Below, one piece after another: positions 1-9,547 of a DNA stretch of 64,000 nucleotides (its first letter is position 1; each line of letters starts with the position of its first letter). The DNA is taken from contig CAZHGC010000009.1 in NCBI GenBank assembly GCA_964531385.1, forward strand, positions 20,933-84,932. Direction: 5' to 3'. Below the pieces are notes generated by a model, which ran no database searches, had not been told where the DNA came from, and worked only from the letters and a program-made list of their open reading frames with translations. A program made the position numbers and the translations under genes. This stretch comes from MGBC114079 sp964531385. GTDB lineage: Bacteria > Bacillota > Clostridia > Lachnospirales > CAG-274.

Positions 1-1
1 A

Positions 2-913
2 AGAAAAAAAACCTCCGGAACGGTAATTGCAGAAATGTATGAAGAAAAAAACGGCAAAGTTATAAAAACCGATAGTTTTTCCGCATCTGAATTTTTAGAC
101 TCCGACACAGGAGAATACGAATTTTTCATAAAAACCGAAAATAACAAAAAATATATCGCAATCCAAAATATGAGTTATGCAAGTTGCTTTGCCGACGGAG
201 TAATTTTCAACACACAAATTTGTTCATATAACGGAACAAATTTCGAAAATAAACTTTCATTAACAGGCGGCGGCTCATCGTTTGAATTCAACGAATATTA
301 TTCCGAAGAACTAAAAGCACTTAGAGAAATGGGGTTTTCCGTTTCGGTAAATCAAATGCTTGAAGGCTATATAATAGTAAATTTAACAAAATTTGATTTA
401 AATATAGAAAAAGTAGTTGAAACATTAGTTTCGTCAAACAGCACAACATTAGGCGAAACATACGGCTATACAAATCTCGAACAAACAGTAAAAAAATATG
501 GCGTTGTAAACGTTGCAATAAATAATTACACAAATATAGACGGAACATCAAATTCAGCAAAAACAATTTCTGTAATATTAAATGAAAATGAATTAACGTT
601 CAATCAACCTCCATACATAGAAAACGGAACAACAATGGTTCCAATGCGTGCAATATTTGAAGCCCTCGGCTCAACAGTAAATTTTGATGCAAATACAAAA
701 ACAATAACTGCCTCAAAAAATAATACAACAATATCTCTAACCCTCGGTTCGGATAAAGCATATATAAATTCAATTCAAAAACAACTCGGAACTCGTGTTA
801 AAAGTCTAAACGGAACATCAATGGTTCCCCTTCGCTTCATCTCCGAGGCATTCGGTGCAGAAGTTTCCTACAACGGAATAGATAAAATAATTACAATAAC
901 ATTAAAAAATTAA
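2..913 (+). CDS. Secreted protein with C-terminal copper amine oxidase-like domain, 5'-truncated
   Basis: The reading frame is open from the first bases of the window, so the true start lies upstream; the internal ATG at 35 has no clear ribosome binding site. The last 110 residues or so hold the copper-amine-oxidase N1-like fold seen in many clostridial surface proteins: two copies of the pattern 'NGTxMVPMRAIFEALG' and 'NGTSMVPLRFISEAFGAEV', followed by the 'IITITL' end strand. This domain is a structural or wall-associated module and implies no oxidase activity. The upstream part (an acidic beta-rich region with 'SASEFLDSDTGEYEFFIKT') is not recognised. The gene ends at a strong bidirectional terminator. 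It is probably an exported wall protein, by analogy with the same domain in the amidase at 52.7 kb. Confidence 0.8.
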   Translation, partial: RKKTSGTVIAEMYEEKNGKVIKTDSFSASEFLDSDTGEYEFFIKTENNKKYIAIQNMSYASCFADGVIFNTQICSYNGTNFENKLSLTGGGSSFEFNEYYSEELKALREMGFSVSVNQMLEGYIIVNLTKFDLNIEKVVETLVSSNSTTLGETYGYTNLEQTVKKYGVVNVAINNYTNIDGTSNSAKTISVILNENELTFNQPPYIENGTTMVPMRAIFEALGSTVNFDANTKTITASKNNTTISLTLGSDKAYINSIQKQLGTRVKSLNGTSMVPLRFISEAFGAEVSYNGIDKIITITLKN

Positions 914-924
914 AATATCAAAAC

Positions 925-966
925 AAAATGGGTGTGAAAAAATTTAAAAATTTTCACACCCATTTT
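925..966. terminator. Bidirectional intrinsic terminator
   Basis: A 16-base perfect inverted repeat (925-940 and 951-966, core GGGTGTG/CACACCC) is flanked by A and T runs on both sides. It lies between the convergent genes ending at 913 and 983, so it can serve both. Confidence 0.85.
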
Positions 967-982
967 ATCTTCAAAAAACAAA

Positions 983-1651
983 TTATCTGCTGTTTCTGCA
1001 AAAAATGCACCCTTCGTTCCGTCCTTTGCAATTTTTACAGTCAGAATTAATTAAAATTTCTTTTTCGGAAACAACAACAAAACCAATAAAAGATTTGTCC
1101 GGAAAAATAACCCCTTGTTCGTTAATCTCCATTCCGATTTTTCGACAATTTAAAATTTCAAAAAACTTAAATATTTCATTGTGCTCAATTCCAAAAAAAC
1201 CAACACCAAACGATTTCGAAACAAAAATATCACAGTTCTTTTTTTCAAAGCAACCCGCAAATTTTATTTCAAAAACTTCCCTCATAACATCAATAATTGC
1301 TGTTCCTGTCAAATCATAATAAAACTCAGCCAAAATATCGCTTTTGTCAAATTCCTTTTTTTCAAAACAAGAAATTGCATAAAAATTTGTTCCCAAAATA
1401 CAGCTTTCGTCAAAATAACTCGAAATATGCCTATCAATCGGAATATTAAATTTTTTCAACGCATTTCCATCAAAAAAAGAAAAAATATTTTTAATTTTAA
1501 AACATTCAAAACTTTTTTCAAAATATTCAACCGCTTCAAAAATTCTCGCTTTTTCAACATTTGAATTTTCAAAAAAACCACACATTTTTTTAAATCGTTC
1601 AAAAATGTCAGCTTTATATTCAAAAATCGATACATTGATTTCGCTCTCCAT
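983..1651 (-). CDS. Stand-alone MetH activation-domain-like protein with C-terminal Cys cluster
   Basis: A protein of 222 residues. The central and C-terminal pattern ('SKSFGVGFFGIEHNEIFKFFEILNCRKIGMEINEQGVIFPDKSFIGFVVVSEKE', described in pieces: SFGVGFFGIEHNEIF, CRKIGMEINEQ, FPDKSFIGFVV) follows the activation (AdoMet-binding) domain of cobalamin-dependent methionine synthase, whose hallmark is SxGYGDxxLxxQxxIFxLL then KIGVxLTxxxxMxPxKSVSGI. The tail carries CKNCKGRNEGCIFC, a four-Cys metal-binding or redox motif seen in stand-alone clostridial versions. The start at ATG 1651 is chosen over an upstream TTG (1666) because GGAG sits 9 bases before it. It probably supports reductive reactivation of a corrinoid enzyme; a RACo-like gene is present at 10.4 kb. 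The family assignment is pattern-based and moderate. Confidence 0.55.
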   Translation of the reverse strand: MESEINVSIFEYKADIFERFKKMCGFFENSNVEKARIFEAVEYFEKSFECFKIKNIFSFFDGNALKKFNIPIDRHISSYFDESCILGTNFYAISCFEKKEFDKSDILAEFYYDLTGTAIIDVMREVFEIKFAGCFEKKNCDIFVSKSFGVGFFGIEHNEIFKFFEILNCRKIGMEINEQGVIFPDKSFIGFVVVSEKEILINSDCKNCKGRNEGCIFCRNSR

Positions 1652-1683
1652 CAACTTTTTCTCCAATTAAAATTTTTATTAAA

Positions 1684-1717
1684 AAGGAGCAATCACCACC
1701 CTCTGTGAAAGCTCCTT
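1684..1717 (-). terminator. Terminator after the HIT gene
   Basis: Stem AAGGAGC/GCTCCTT, followed on the minus strand by a run of T. It lies just after the HIT stop codon, between it and the next gene. Confidence 0.6.
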
Positions 1718-1722
1718 AAATA

Positions 1723-2145
1723 TTACAAATTTGCTTTTATTTTTTCAATAATTTCCTTATATTCATCATCAGAAAGATATTTTGGCGGTTCAACATTCAT
1801 ATCAAAAGTTCCTCCAAAAGAATATCCCCCAACTTGTTTAGGAACAATGTGAACGTGAAGATGAGGCAAAGTATCGCTAAACATTCCATAATTAACCTTT
1901 GCCGGATTAACAGCCTTATTAATTGCCGCTCCAACTCTCTGCATATCTTTTATAAACAATGCCGATTCTTCATCACTAAGCTCTGTAAGCTCAACAGCGT
2001 GTTTGTTATATGCCATAACGCATCTTCCATAATAAGTTTGTTCTTTAAAAAGATAAAGCTTAGAAACACCCAAATCCGCAATATAAATCATAAGACTGTC
2101 AAGCTTTTCTTTATTTCCGCAATATAAACAATCTTTCATATCCAT
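1723..2145 (-). CDS. HIT family nucleotide-binding hydrolase
   Basis: A protein of 140 residues with the histidine triad motif HLHVHIVPKQ near residue 95, the signature of HIT-fold nucleotide hydrolases and transferases (Hint/Fhit/Ap4A type). It begins with CLYCGNKEKLD, a CxxC zinc-type start like that of HIT proteins that carry an N-terminal metal site. A GGAGGA ribosome binding site precedes ATG 2145. It lies downstream of eno in the same direction but is separated from it by a terminator, so it is probably its own unit. The substrate cannot be told from sequence. Confidence 0.88.
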   Translation of the reverse strand: MDMKDCLYCGNKEKLDSLMIYIADLGVSKLYLFKEQTYYGRCVMAYNKHAVELTELSDEESALFIKDMQRVGAAINKAVNPAKVNYGMFSDTLPHLHVHIVPKQVGGYSFGGTFDMNVEPPKYLSDDEYKEIIEKIKANL

Positions 2146-2186
2146 TTAAAAATTCCTCCAAAAATAAAATTAGCAAAATGCCAAAA

Positions 2187-2230
2187 AGTTCGGTTCAAAA
2201 CAAAATAAAATTTTAATTTCAAACCGAACT
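2187..2230 (-). terminator. Terminator downstream of eno
   Basis: Stem AGTTCGGTT/AACCGAACT (2187-2195 with 2222-2230), followed on the minus strand by TTTTT. It ends the eno transcript about 50 bases after its stop codon. Confidence 0.75.
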
Positions 2231-2276
2231 CATTTAAGAGTAGCTTAAAGCAAAAAGCAACTCAATTGGTTAAATA

Positions 2277-3599
2277 TTATTTCAAATTGAACCAAGCATC
2301 AAGACCAAGATACTGTGCAGTTTCGTCAAGTTCTTCTTCAATTCTTAACAACTGGTTGTATTTAGCAACACGGTCAGAACGAGCAGGAGCACCTGTCTTA
2401 ATCTGACCTGCATTAACAGCAACAACAATGTCAGCAATTGTAGCATCTTCAGTTTCTCCGGAACGGTGAGAAACAACAGCAGTCATATTGTTTCTGTTTG
2501 CAAGCTGAATAGCATCAAATGTTTCTGTAAGAGTACCAATCTGGTTAACTTTGATAAGAATAGCATTTGCAACGCCTTTTTCAATACCTGTTTTCAATCT
2601 TTCTGTGTTTGTAACAAATAAGTCGTCACCAACAAGCTGAACTTTGTCGCCAAGAGTATCAGTTAAAAGTTTCCAGCCTTCCCAATCGTTTTCATCAAGA
2701 CCATCTTCAATAGAGATGATAGGATATTTTTCGCAAAGGTCTTTGTAATAAGCAACCATTTCTTCAGCTGTTCTAACAATTTCTTTGCCTTTCATCTGGC
2801 TTTCGCCTGGGAAGTGATATTTTCCATCTTCTTTGCTATACAATTCAGAAGAAGCAACGTCCATAGCAATTCTAATTTCTTCGCCCGGTTTGTAACCTGC
2901 TTTTTCAGTAGCTTCAAGAATAACATCAATAACTTCTTCAGGAGTAGCAAGGTCAGGAGCAAAACCACCTTCATCACCAACAGCTGTTGAAAGACCTCTG
3001 CCTTTCAAAACTTTTTTAAGATTGTGATAAATTTCAGCACACATTCTTAAAGCTTCTTTAAAGCTTTCAGCACCAACAGGCATAATCATAAATTCCTGGA
3101 AATCAACAGTGTTGTCAGCGTGTTTACCACCGTTCATAATGTTCATCATAGGAACAGGAAGAGTTTTTGCGTTAAATCCTCCAAGATATTGATATAAAGG
3201 AATATTCAAAGCTTCAGCAGCAGCTTTTGCAACAGCCATAGAAACACCCAAAATAGCATTTGCACCAAGTTTAGCTTTGTTAGGAGTGCCGTCAAGCTCA
3301 ATCATCTTGTTATCGATAGCAACCTGGTCAAGAGCATTCATACCTTCAATTTCAGGAGCAATAATATCATTAACGTTTGCAACAGCTTTTTCAACGCCTG
3401 CACCCATATATCTGTCGCCACCGTCACGAAGTTCAACAGCTTCGTGTTCACCTGTTGAAGCACCAGAAGGAACAGCAGCACGACCCATAGACTGAGTACC
3501 GTCCATATCAACAATAACTTCAACTTCAACAGTAGGATTAGCTCTTGAATCAAGAACTTCTCTTGCAAAAACTTCTAAAATTTCAATATAACCTTTCAT
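2277..3599 (-). CDS. eno: Enolase
   Basis: A full-length enolase (440 residues) that converts 2-phosphoglycerate to phosphoenolpyruvate in the cytosol. It shows the N-terminal EVLDSRANPTVEVEV strand, the mobile loop with GASTGEHEAVELRDG, the metal-binding region SIEDGLDENDWEGW and GDDLFVTN, the catalytic-lysine region ILIKVNQIGTLTE, and the SHRSGETED signature. A GGGAG ribosome binding site precedes ATG 3599. It is the last gene of the pgk-tpiA-gpmI-eno series but has its own consensus promoter in the 101-base gap after gpmI, so it can be transcribed independently. Confidence 0.98.
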   Translation of the reverse strand: MKGYIEILEVFAREVLDSRANPTVEVEVIVDMDGTQSMGRAAVPSGASTGEHEAVELRDGGDRYMGAGVEKAVANVNDIIAPEIEGMNALDQVAIDNKMIELDGTPNKAKLGANAILGVSMAVAKAAAEALNIPLYQYLGGFNAKTLPVPMMNIMNGGKHADNTVDFQEFMIMPVGAESFKEALRMCAEIYHNLKKVLKGRGLSTAVGDEGGFAPDLATPEEVIDVILEATEKAGYKPGEEIRIAMDVASSELYSKEDGKYHFPGESQMKGKEIVRTAEEMVAYYKDLCEKYPIISIEDGLDENDWEGWKLLTDTLGDKVQLVGDDLFVTNTERLKTGIEKGVANAILIKVNQIGTLTETFDAIQLANRNNMTAVVSHRSGETEDATIADIVVAVNAGQIKTGAPARSDRVAKYNQLLRIEEELDETAQYLGLDAWFNLK

Positions 3600-3655
3600 T
3601 TGTAAACTCCCTTCAAAAATTTATTAAACTTCAAAAATAAAAGTTTTATAATATA

Positions 3656-3684
3656 ATAATAATCTCCAAAATCTAACGTGTCAA
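3656..3684 (-). promoter_or_regulatory. Sigma A-type promoter of eno
   Basis: On the minus strand: TTGACA, a 17-base spacer, then TATTAT, about 60 bases before the eno start. This is a near-perfect housekeeping promoter. Confidence 0.8.
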
Positions 3685-3700
3685 CCCTATTTTAAAGATA

Positions 3701-5242
3701 TTATTTAATTAACAATGATTTTCCTGTCATCTCTTTTGGTTGTTCAAGTTCCATCATCTCAAGAAGAGTTGGAGCAATATCACAAAGCTTTCCGCCTTCT
3801 TCAAGACCCTTCGCTTTATCACAATTAACAAGAACAAAAGGAACAGGATTTGTTGTGTGAGCAGTAAAAGGCTCGCCCGTTTCATAATTAACAAGTTGGT
3901 CGCTGTTGCCGTGGTCAGCACATAAAAACATTTGACCGTTAACTTTAATTAATGCGTCAATAACTTTTCCAACACATTCGTCAATCGTTTCAATTGCTTT
4001 AATCGCCGCACTCATAACACCGGTGTGTCCAACCATATCCGGATTTGCATAGTTTATAATAATAAGGTCCTGCTCGTTTTTAAGTATATTTTCAACAAGC
4101 TTTTCCGTAACTTGATATGCACTCATTTCCGGCTGTAAATCATATGTTGCAACTTTCGGAGAAGGAACAAGAACTCTTTCTTCGTTTTTGTTCGGCTCTT
4201 CAACTCCGCCGTTAAAGAAAAATGTAACGTGAGCATATTTTTCCGTTTCGGCAATTCTCATTTGCTTAAGTCCAAGGCTTGAAATATATTCGCCAAGAGT
4301 GTTTTTAAGAACTTGCGGATTGTATGCAACTTCTTTGTTTCCAATAGTCACATCATAATTTGTAAAACAGACATATTTAACGTTAAAAAATCCTTTTTTT
4401 CTTTCAAATCCGTTAAAATCTTCATCACAAAAAGCTCTTGTAATTTCTCTTGCTCTGTCCGGTCTAAAATTAAAGAAAATAATCGAATCGTTCTCCTTAA
4501 TTGTTCCTGTAGGTTTTCCGTTTTCAAGAATAATTGTCGGAACAACAAATTCATCATTAACGTCTTTTGCATAAGTTGCAGTCATACAGCTTTCAACGCT
4601 TTCTGCCGTTTCGCCTTCGCCAAGAACCATTGCGTTATATGCCTTTTCAACTCTGTCCCATCTGTTATCTCTGTCCATTGCATAATATCTTCCGCAAATT
4701 GTCGCAACTTTTCCAACACCGATTTCTTTCATTTTTGCCTCAAGATTTGCAAGAAATTCTTTTCCTGAAGTTGGAGGTGTATCACGTCCGTCAAGGAAAG
4801 CATGCACATAAACATTTTCAATTCCGTTCATTTTTGCAAGTTTAAGCAAAGCATAAACGTGCTCAATATGGCTGTGAACCCCGCCGGAAGACAAAAGCCC
4901 ATATAAATGCAAATCCGAACCGTTCTTTTTGCAATTTTCAACAGCTGAAATAAATGCAGGATTTTCGAAAAAATCCCCGTCAGAAATAGATTTTGTAATA
5001 CGTGTAAGTTCTTGGTAAACAATTCTTCCCGCACCCATATTAAGATGACCAACTTCAGAATTTCCCATTTGTCCATCAGGAAGCCCAACAGCAAGACCGC
5101 TTGCATATCCCTTAACACAAGGATATTTAGCCATCATCGCATCAATATTTGGAGTATTTGCTTGTTTAACAGCGTTTCCTTCAATTTTATCATTTACACC
5201 AAAACCGTCAAGTATCATTAAAACAGTCATTTTTTTATCCAT
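3701..5242 (-). CDS. gpmI: 2,3-bisphosphoglycerate-independent phosphoglycerate mutase
   Basis: A 513-residue member of the alkaline-phosphatase-like, Mn-dependent iPGM family that interconverts 3- and 2-phosphoglycerate. Visible motifs: LMILDGFGVND at the first metal site, MGNSEVGHLNMGAGR with the phosphorylated serine, HAFLDGRDTPPTSG, CGRYYAMDRDNRWDR, FFNFRPDRAREITRAF, and the late metal sites NYANPDMVGHTG and LCADHGNSDQL. The length is usual for the family. Its start lies 12 bases after the tpiA stop, so the two are very probably co-transcribed. Confidence 0.98.
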   Translation of the reverse strand: MDKKMTVLMILDGFGVNDKIEGNAVKQANTPNIDAMMAKYPCVKGYASGLAVGLPDGQMGNSEVGHLNMGAGRIVYQELTRITKSISDGDFFENPAFISAVENCKKNGSDLHLYGLLSSGGVHSHIEHVYALLKLAKMNGIENVYVHAFLDGRDTPPTSGKEFLANLEAKMKEIGVGKVATICGRYYAMDRDNRWDRVEKAYNAMVLGEGETAESVESCMTATYAKDVNDEFVVPTIILENGKPTGTIKENDSIIFFNFRPDRAREITRAFCDEDFNGFERKKGFFNVKYVCFTNYDVTIGNKEVAYNPQVLKNTLGEYISSLGLKQMRIAETEKYAHVTFFFNGGVEEPNKNEERVLVPSPKVATYDLQPEMSAYQVTEKLVENILKNEQDLIIINYANPDMVGHTGVMSAAIKAIETIDECVGKVIDALIKVNGQMFLCADHGNSDQLVNYETGEPFTAHTTNPVPFVLVNCDKAKGLEEGGKLCDIAPTLLEMMELEQPKEMTGKSLLIK

Positions 5243-5253
5243 AAAACATTCTC

Positions 5254-5997
5254 CTAATAATTAACTATGTTACTGAAATCTTCTTTAAGGCTTGCCCCGC
5301 CAACAAGACCACCGTCTATATTCGGCATATTAAAAAGTTCACCGGCATTAGCCCCTTTAACGCTTCCGCCATATTGAATACGAACTTTTTCCGCAATATC
5401 TGAATTAAAAATCTCGCCAACAACTTTTCGTATTTCGGCACAAACTTCTTCAGCTTGCTCGCTCGTTGCCGTAACTCCCGTTCCAATAGCCCAAATGGGT
5501 TCATAAGCAATAACAATTTTTTCCGCATCTTCTTTTGTAACGTTCAATAAAGCTGTCCTAACTTGAATGCGAATAAAATCAACCGTAATTCCTTGTTCTC
5601 TTTGTTTCAAAGTTTCGCCAACACAAACAATTGGAATTAAACCTTTTTCAAGAGCTTTCAAAACTTTTTTGTTAACAGTTTCGTTTTTCTCATTGAAATA
5701 TTGGCGTCTTTCGGAATGTCCAATAATAACATATTTAACTCCGATTTCTTTAAGCATATCGGCAGAAATTTCACCCGTATATGCCCCACAATCCTCAAAA
5801 TGAACATTTTGAGCACCAACAGAAATTTTAGTCCCCTCAAGAGCGGTCAAAACAGGAATAAGGTCAACAGCAGGAACGCAAAAAACAACATCTGCCTTGT
5901 CTGTGTCAACTTTGTTTTTCAAAAGATTAACAAGCTCCAAAGCCTCCTTAGGAGTTTTGTTCATCTTCCAATTACCGGCAATAATTTTTTTCCTCAT
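5254..5997 (-). CDS. tpiA: Triosephosphate isomerase
   Basis: A 247-residue TIM barrel that interconverts dihydroxyacetone phosphate and glyceraldehyde 3-phosphate. It shows AGNWKMNKT at the N-terminus, the catalytic histidine in VIIGHSERR, the catalytic glutamate in AYEPIWAIGTG, and the phosphate loop YGGSVKGAN. The frame stays open 45 codons upstream, but ATG 5997 is preceded by GGGAGG and gives the normal family start (MRKKIIAGNWKMN), so the longer form is rejected. It is co-transcribed with gpmI. Confidence 0.98.
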   Translation of the reverse strand: MRKKIIAGNWKMNKTPKEALELVNLLKNKVDTDKADVVFCVPAVDLIPVLTALEGTKISVGAQNVHFEDCGAYTGEISADMLKEIGVKYVIIGHSERRQYFNEKNETVNKKVLKALEKGLIPIVCVGETLKQREQGITVDFIRIQVRTALLNVTKEDAEKIVIAYEPIWAIGTGVTATSEQAEEVCAEIRKVVGEIFNSDIAEKVRIQYGGSVKGANAGELFNMPNIDGGLVGGASLKEDFSNIVNY

Positions 5998-6071
5998 AAA
6001 GCAAGCCTCCCAACTATATTCAGAACTATTCGTATTAAAAAAATACGCCAAACCAATAACATTAAAAATGC

Positions 6072-6109
6072 TCAATATCAGCCAAAGTTTAAACCTTGAC
6101 TGATATTGA
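6072..6109 (-). terminator. Hairpin between pgk and tpiA
   Basis: A 10-base inverted repeat (TCAATATCAG/CTGATATTGA) with extra inner pairing, followed on the minus strand by GCATTTTT. It lies in the 222-base gap after pgk and may be a terminator or attenuator. It suggests that tpiA-gpmI can be expressed apart from pgk. Confidence 0.5.
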
Positions 6110-6219
6110 AAATCAAATTCCGCAATAAACACCGCAGAACCAACTTCATTGGTTAAAATATTATCTCAAGAAAACATCACATAACACCCCAACAATGTTT
6201 TCAAAAAATAAATCACAAA

Positions 6220-7413
6220 TTATTTATCTTGAACAGCAACAACGCCCGGAAGCTCTTTTCCCTCAAGGAATTCAAGAGAAGCACCGCCACCTGTTGAAAT
6301 ATGGCTCATTTTATCGCCAAATCCAAGAAGATTAACTGCAGCAGCCGAATCACCGCCTCCAATAATTGTTGTTGCATCAATATCAGCCAAAGCTTTTGCA
6401 ACAGCAATAGTTCCTTTTGCAAAGTTTTCAAATTCGAAAACGCCCATAGGTCCGTTCCAAACAACTGTTTTAGCATCTTTCAAAGCATCGGCAAACAATT
6501 CTCTTGTTTTCTCACCAATGTCAAATCCTTGCCATTCTGCCTCAATTTTGTTAGAATCAACAGTTTTAAATTCAGTATCGTTTTTAAATTCCAAGCCAAC
6601 AACTGTATCAACAGGAATAAGGAATTTAACGCCTTTTTCTTCTGCCTTTTTCATCATTTCTTTTGCATATTCAACTTTATCTTCTTCAAGAAGAGATTGA
6701 CCAACTTCATATCCTTTTGCTTTCATAAAAGTATATGCCATTCCACCGCCAATAATTAAAGTATCAACTTTGTCAAGAAGATTGTTGATAACATTAATTT
6801 TGTCAGAAACTTTAGCTCCGCCCAAAATAGCAACAAAAGGTCTTTCAGGGTTGTTAACGGCATTACCGAGATAATTAATTTCTTTTTCCATAAGGTATCC
6901 AACAGCCGATTCCTTAACATATTTTGTAACGCCAACAGTTGAGCAGTGAGCTCTGTGAGAAGAACCAAACGCATCGTTAACATAGGCATCTGCAAGGCTT
7001 GCAAGCTCTTGGCTAAATTCATCGATATTCTTTGTCTCTTCTTTTCTAAATCTTGTATTTTGAAGTAAAACAACATCACCGTCATTCATTTCAGCAACAG
7101 CCTTTTTAGCATTTTCGCCAACAACTGTATCATCTGCCGCAAAAACAACTTCTTTTCCAAGTTTTTCGGAAAGTCTCTTTGCAACAGGAGCCAATGAAGC
7201 ACTCGGTGTAGGTTCTTTTGGTTTTCCAAGATGAGAGCAAAGAATAACTTTTGCACCGTCAGCAACCAACTTTTTAATTGTTGGAAGAGCCGCAACAATT
7301 CTGTTTTCGTCTGTAATAACGCCTTCTTCATTCAAAGGAACGTTAAAATCGCATCTAACCAAAACTCTTTTACCTTTAACCTGTAAATCATCAACTGTTT
7401 TTTTGTTTAACAT
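6220..7413 (-). CDS. pgk: Phosphoglycerate kinase
   Basis: A 397-residue two-domain kinase that makes ATP from 1,3-bisphosphoglycerate. Family signatures are VLVRCDFNVPLNEEGVI at the N-terminus, ILCSHLGKPK, GSSHRAHCSTVGV, the hinge AILGGAKVSDKINVI, and the nucleotide site GPMGVFEFENFAKGT with IIGGGDSAAAVN near the C-terminus. An AAGGAG site precedes ATG 7413. No gapdh gene lies upstream in this window, which departs from the common gap-pgk-tpi-gpm-eno order; the neighbour upstream is a Na/Pi transporter. Confidence 0.98.
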   Translation of the reverse strand: MLNKKTVDDLQVKGKRVLVRCDFNVPLNEEGVITDENRIVAALPTIKKLVADGAKVILCSHLGKPKEPTPSASLAPVAKRLSEKLGKEVVFAADDTVVGENAKKAVAEMNDGDVVLLQNTRFRKEETKNIDEFSQELASLADAYVNDAFGSSHRAHCSTVGVTKYVKESAVGYLMEKEINYLGNAVNNPERPFVAILGGAKVSDKINVINNLLDKVDTLIIGGGMAYTFMKAKGYEVGQSLLEEDKVEYAKEMMKKAEEKGVKFLIPVDTVVGLEFKNDTEFKTVDSNKIEAEWQGFDIGEKTRELFADALKDAKTVVWNGPMGVFEFENFAKGTIAVAKALADIDATTIIGGGDSAAAVNLLGFGDKMSHISTGGGASLEFLEGKELPGVVAVQDK

Positions 7414-7661
7414 AAAACCACTTTCTCCTTTCGGCCAATAGATTATTGTAACAACACAATAAATATAATATTATAAGAAATCAAAGGAAAAATACATAAA
7501 CTCAACATTTTCATAATTCCAAAAATTGTTTCCCATAATAAATATTACCGGTGTCCCATTAATTATTTAATAATTGATATTTCTATCAATCGCTATTTAT
7601 ATTATAAATTAAAATTTCAACTTTGACAATATTATAACATTATTTTTTTACTAAAATTTTA

Positions 7662-9308
7662 TTATTTTCTGTTCAAAACACCTTGAGCAACGTTCAAAGC
7701 GTGGTCAGAAACTCTTTCAAGGTTTGTTAAAGCGTCCAAAAATACAACGCCCGTTGTAGTATCACATTCAAGCTTTGCAAGACGTTCAATATGTTTTGCA
7801 CGAAATTCTTTTTCCATATAGTCAATTGTAGCTTCGCCTTTAACAACGTCTTCAGCTTTAACAATATCTCTGTTTTCAAGCGATTTAACCGCATTTAAAA
7901 CACATTCTGTAGTTGCCTGACAAATTTCAAGCATTTCATTGTGCCCTCTTTCGGAAAATCTAATTTTCTCATTAATCATAAATTGAGCAAGTTCAACAAT
8001 GTTTTCGCTGTGGTCACCAATTCTCTCAATGTCGTTTACAGTGTGGAACAAAGACATAACCGTATTCTTTTCTTTTTCGTCAATGTTTGTACTGCAAAGC
8101 TTAACCATATATTGAGTAATGGCTTTTTGAAGCTTGTCAATATTTTTCTCACGTTTAAGAACTTTTTCAATTTTGCTCTCGTCTTTGTTAATAAGTGCAT
8201 CTGTTGAAGCTTTCAAATTGTCATAAGACATATATCCCATTCTGACAATTTCTTTAATACAGTTTTGAATTGCAAATATCGGGTTTTCCATAATACGGTC
8301 ATCAAGATGAATTGGCTCAGACTCATCTTCAACAGGCTTTCCTCTAAGTGCAATTTTTTCTGCCAATTTAACAAGAACATTACTGAAAGGATACATAAGC
8401 ACAGTGTTTGCAACATTAAACCCTGTGTGAGCAATACTGATTTCAACAAGCCCAATAGGAGTGTTTCCAAAATCAGGATTAATAAATTCAAAGAAAATAA
8501 ATGCCAAAATACTAAAAATAACACTTCCGATAACATTAAACAAAAGATGTATATATGCCGCACCTTTCGCTGTTTTCGAAGCACCAATACTTGAAAGCAA
8601 AGCTGTAACGCAAGTTCCGATATTTTGACCCATTATAATATAAATTGCAGAATTCCAAGTAACAATTCCCGAAAACGCAAGTGACTGCAAAATGCCGACA
8701 GAAGCGGAACTGCTTTGAATAATTGCTGTAACGACAGTACCAACAAGAACACCGAGGATAGGATTTTGTCCCAATTCTTTAAACAAATCTTTAAAAACAT
8801 CAGAATTGCTTAACGGTCCAAGACCTGTTGTCATCATATCAATACCAATAAAAAGAACACCAAACCCAACAATTATTTCACCAATCTGTTTTGGGGTTGT
8901 TTTCTTTGCAAAAATAACCATCGCTGCACCAATAGCAACCGCAATCGGTGCCAATGTTGACGGATTTAAGTACTCGGCCCATTCAGCACTTGATACAATC
9001 CAGCTTGTTGCCGTAGTACCAATGTTTGCACCCATAATAATTCCAACAGCTTGTCTCAATGTCATAAGGCTTGCATTTACAAACCCAACAACCATAACCG
9101 TTGTTGCCGAACTGCTTTGAATAATCGCTGTAACAAATGCACCAATCAAAACTCCCAAAAACTTATTTTTCGTAAGAATTTCCAAGAGCTGTTTCATTTT
9201 GCTTCCCGCAGCTTTCTGCAAACCCGAAGCCATAACGTTCATGCCGTAAAGGAATAATCCCAACCCTCCGGCAAAAGCAATAAACACACTAAAATAGTCA
9301 ATCGACAT
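7662..9308 (-). CDS. Na/Pi cotransporter family protein with PhoU-like domain
   Basis: A 548-residue inner-membrane protein. Two Na/Pi-cotransporter repeats carry the hallmark QSSS motifs (AIIQSSSATTVMVVGFVNAS near residue 60 and AIIQSSSASVGILQS near 200) within about eight to nine membrane segments. The C-terminal 200 residues form PhoU-like helical repeats (HTVNDIERIGDHSENIVELA and LTNLERVSDHALNVAQG). The family imports or exports phosphate using sodium. ATG 9308 is chosen because GGAGG precedes it; the frame extends 21 codons upstream without a site. It stands alone and is divergent from the PHP phosphatase gene. Confidence 0.93.
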   Translation of the reverse strand: MSIDYFSVFIAFAGGLGLFLYGMNVMASGLQKAAGSKMKQLLEILTKNKFLGVLIGAFVTAIIQSSSATTVMVVGFVNASLMTLRQAVGIIMGANIGTTATSWIVSSAEWAEYLNPSTLAPIAVAIGAAMVIFAKKTTPKQIGEIIVGFGVLFIGIDMMTTGLGPLSNSDVFKDLFKELGQNPILGVLVGTVVTAIIQSSSASVGILQSLAFSGIVTWNSAIYIIMGQNIGTCVTALLSSIGASKTAKGAAYIHLLFNVIGSVIFSILAFIFFEFINPDFGNTPIGLVEISIAHTGFNVANTVLMYPFSNVLVKLAEKIALRGKPVEDESEPIHLDDRIMENPIFAIQNCIKEIVRMGYMSYDNLKASTDALINKDESKIEKVLKREKNIDKLQKAITQYMVKLCSTNIDEKEKNTVMSLFHTVNDIERIGDHSENIVELAQFMINEKIRFSERGHNEMLEICQATTECVLNAVKSLENRDIVKAEDVVKGEATIDYMEKEFRAKHIERLAKLECDTTTGVVFLDALTNLERVSDHALNVAQGVLNRK

Positions 9309-9547
9309 CTTGTTTCCTCCCTGTATTAATATATATTTACGGAAATACAATTTTATTTTAACACGTTCCAAACAGTAAAATCAAGTACTATTATGTATTG
9401 TTTAATAAATTAAAATAGATTTATGTAATAAAATGTGTTATAATGCTGTTTATACAAAAAAATGATATTTAAACACTGTCTCACAATTATAAAATGTGAA
9501 TACATTGCCTTAAAATATCAAATACATTAAAAATCAGGAGTGATACT

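Noticed and set aside
5998..6132. N-terminal extension of triosephosphate isomerase by 45 codons
   Set aside because: GGGAGG lies just before ATG 5997 and the family starts there.
7559..7590. Small palindromes (ATTGATA/TATCAAT) between pgk and the Na/Pi gene
   Set aside because: Short AT-only inverted repeats are expected by chance at this composition; no T run or operator family is recognised.
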